Origin: Stomoxys calcitrans
Lineage: Eukaryota; Arthropoda; Insecta; Diptera; Muscidae
Direction: 5' to 3'
DNA: 64,000 nt
Assembly (NCBI RefSeq): GCF_963082655.1
Contig: NC_081552.1
Span: 194,212,098 to 194,276,097, forward strand
The translations under genes and the position numbers were made by a program. This document shows positions 62,860-64,000 of the stretch, one piece after another. Within the stretch, counting starts at the first letter, position 1, and every line of letters begins with the position of its first letter. The notes beneath the pieces are model-generated. The model was not told where the DNA came from and searched no databases. It saw nothing but the letters and a program-made list of their open reading frames with translations.

Positions 62860-64000
62860 GCATCAGATTATGTCGTCCTCAGTGCAGCAGTGATCCACAA
62901 ACAAGCCATCCTTTAGATCCGGTTGACTATTAACAGTAGGTGGACTTTTGAAGCGCCGTCCACCAGACCACAATGCCATACAACATTAAAAGTCTGACAA
63001 TTGCAGTATATGCCCAATACATGACGCGCGGTCTAAATCACCAACTTTTGCCAATGGCTTTCTTTCAAGTGTATAGGGCAAGAGTGGTCTTTCTTGCCCC
63101 TTCCAAAATGTTGGATTTGAAGTTCAATTTCCAGTCCAGCAAAACACCCAGGTATTTTACGCTTTCTGTAAATGGGACATTCTCTCCTACCAAGGAGACA
63201 GGTGCCACTATAGGGAATTTGTAACTACTTGTGTCTTGCACGAATTTACGCCTTAACCAGTTTTGGTACACCACTTCGCTGTTGCACATAGAGCTTCTTG
63301 AAGTATATCTCTCAAAGTGTAGGGAAACTTTCCCCTAACCACAAAGGCCACGTCATCAGCATATGCGACCACTTTTACACCTTTATCTTCCAGAGATAAA
63401 AATATATTGTTAATGGTTATATTCCAAAGCAGAGGAGACAGTACACCTCCTTAAAGAGTTCCTCTGCTGATCCATCTTTTTAGATCCACAGATCCCAAGC
63501 CTGTCGTATGGCATCTTTTAGTAATTTTTTTTGTTATTAATAAACTTTCTTACGGTAGAGTTAATGCCCTGTCGCGACAGGCGATCTGCAGGGATCTTTG
63601 CCCTAAGACATGTTTCTATCAACCTCTCAAGAGTCTTTAGCATTAAGGATGACATACTAATAGGACGAAAACTTTTTGCTTTCATGTGGTGGGGTTTTCC
63701 TGCTTTCGAATTGAAAATTACCTTCGTGTCCTTCCATCCCACAGGTATATATGACATGCTGATACAAGCAGAGTATAACTCCCCTAGCCAAGGAACCAGT
63801 CTATCAGACAAAGCTTGTAATTCAACCGGTGATACATCATTAAGGCCAGGCGACTTAAAGGAGTCGAAACTTCTTATCACCAGTGACAACCTCTTCTGGC
63901 GCCACGTTGTCTGAGAATTTCCCAAGAATATGTATCAACTTGTATCAACTAGTAGTCACTAGACATTGCCCATACATTTTCTGACTTCTGAATATACACC
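62860..64000 (-). mobile_element. LINE-3 copy, minus orientation, running to the window edge
   Basis: Contains, from right to left, a leader (AGAAGTCAGAAAATGTATGG on the minus strand, 63967-63990), RT fingers (63925-63540), a short palm with YADD (63352-63363) and thumb (63289-62870). It ends inside the thumb/connection block at about 62860; RNase H and the 3' end are missing here. The leader reaches at least 63990, and the true 5' end may lie outside the window. Confidence 0.82.
62870..63925 (-). pseudogene. LINE-3 reverse transcriptase, best-preserved copy
   Basis: 63925-63550 encodes IRSFDSFKSPGLNDVSPVEL, CISMSYIPVGWKDTKVIF, FRPISMSSLMLKTLERLIET and AKIPADRLSRQ. A deletion at about 63505-63550 removes the DIEGAF motif. 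Then the palm reads YADDVAFVVRGKFPYTLRDI (63363 back) with an intact YADD. 63289-63065 has PIVAPVSLVGENVPFTESVK, YLGVLLDWKLNFKSNILEGA and RKTTLALYT, followed by the IAVVRLLMLYGIVVWWTALQ-like thumb to 62940. RT function is lost with the deletion; otherwise it is the least decayed LINE-3. Confidence 0.85.

Overview
The window is eukaryotic and looks like intergenic or intronic DNA of a higher fly. It is AT-rich, has no operons and no intact long gene, and is packed with decayed transposable elements. The RTE and RNase H-bearing LINEs, the DD41D mariner relative and the dispersed repeats with ends such as TATACCCTCCACCATGG match, from memory, genomes of muscid flies (Stomoxys/Musca type). The species is inference. 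I found no host protein-coding gene that I can support.

The most abundant component (by eye about 19 kb of 64 kb) is a superfamily of modular tandem repeats, called MR here. Modules of about 150 bp (153 bp where measured) carry, in order, AAATTTCAGCCAAATCGGA, a variable GCGCC box, and a stem ATCGGT(T/C)...(A/G)ACCGAT around TATATGGCAGCTATATC. Subtypes MR-A (4-5, 11.6-13, 14, 23-24, 29.6, 33, 35.4, 39.5, 41-42, 46-47, 48-49.4, 54-55 kb), MR-A'' (36-37, 47.5-48, 49.5, 62-62.8 kb), MR-B (18, 59-60.8 kb) and MR-B' (37.5-38.5 kb) share termini: a head with CGTGCTAAGTTCGGCC and TATACCCTCCACCATGG, and a tail with (GACG)n, a TATATACTTTATGGGGTC motif and the inverted copy CTATGGTGGAGGGTATA. A second tandem family, 'C' (3.7, 10, 14.7-15.5, 31-33, 42.2-42.8, 55.2-57.9 kb), has units of about 120-140 bp, a G/C hairpin and an AATCGGTTCAGCCGTTT tail.

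Autonomous elements are all broken. There are two RTE-clade LINEs (0.6-3.65 kb plus; 25.5-28 kb minus) and two extra RTE 3' ends. LINE-2 (RNase H-type LINE group, YVDD) lies at 18.8-21.3 kb plus and 28-29.6 kb minus. LINE-3 (APE endonuclease, YADD reverse transcriptase, RNase H) lies at 7.1-10, 10.9-11.6 and 49.8-52.1 kb plus and 62.9-64 kb minus. There is also a Jockey-like scrap at 7.5-8 kb, another RT scrap at 58.5 kb, and a DD41D (rosa-type) transposase at 15.6-16.3 kb with a lost catalytic Asp.

Non-autonomous passengers are a mariner-type MITE of about 237 bp (five copies), a tRNA-derived SINE (at least six copies, some with 11-bp target duplications), a foldback element near 8.5-8.8 kb and a 116-bp inverted-repeat element near 22.1 kb. 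A 1.75-kb minisatellite of a 19-bp near-palindromic unit fills 42.79-44.53 kb and contains a 437-bp (23-unit) higher-order duplication. The nesting gives relative ages: MITE and SINE copies sit inside MR, C and LINE copies, and an RTE 3' end sits inside LINE-2. The few non-repetitive stretches (5.4-7.1, 13-13.9, 17, 24.4-25.2, 34.4-35.3, 40-41.2, 44.5-45.9, 52.3-53.8, 60.8-62.1 kb) hold microsatellites and, at best, weak promoter or splice-site candidates.
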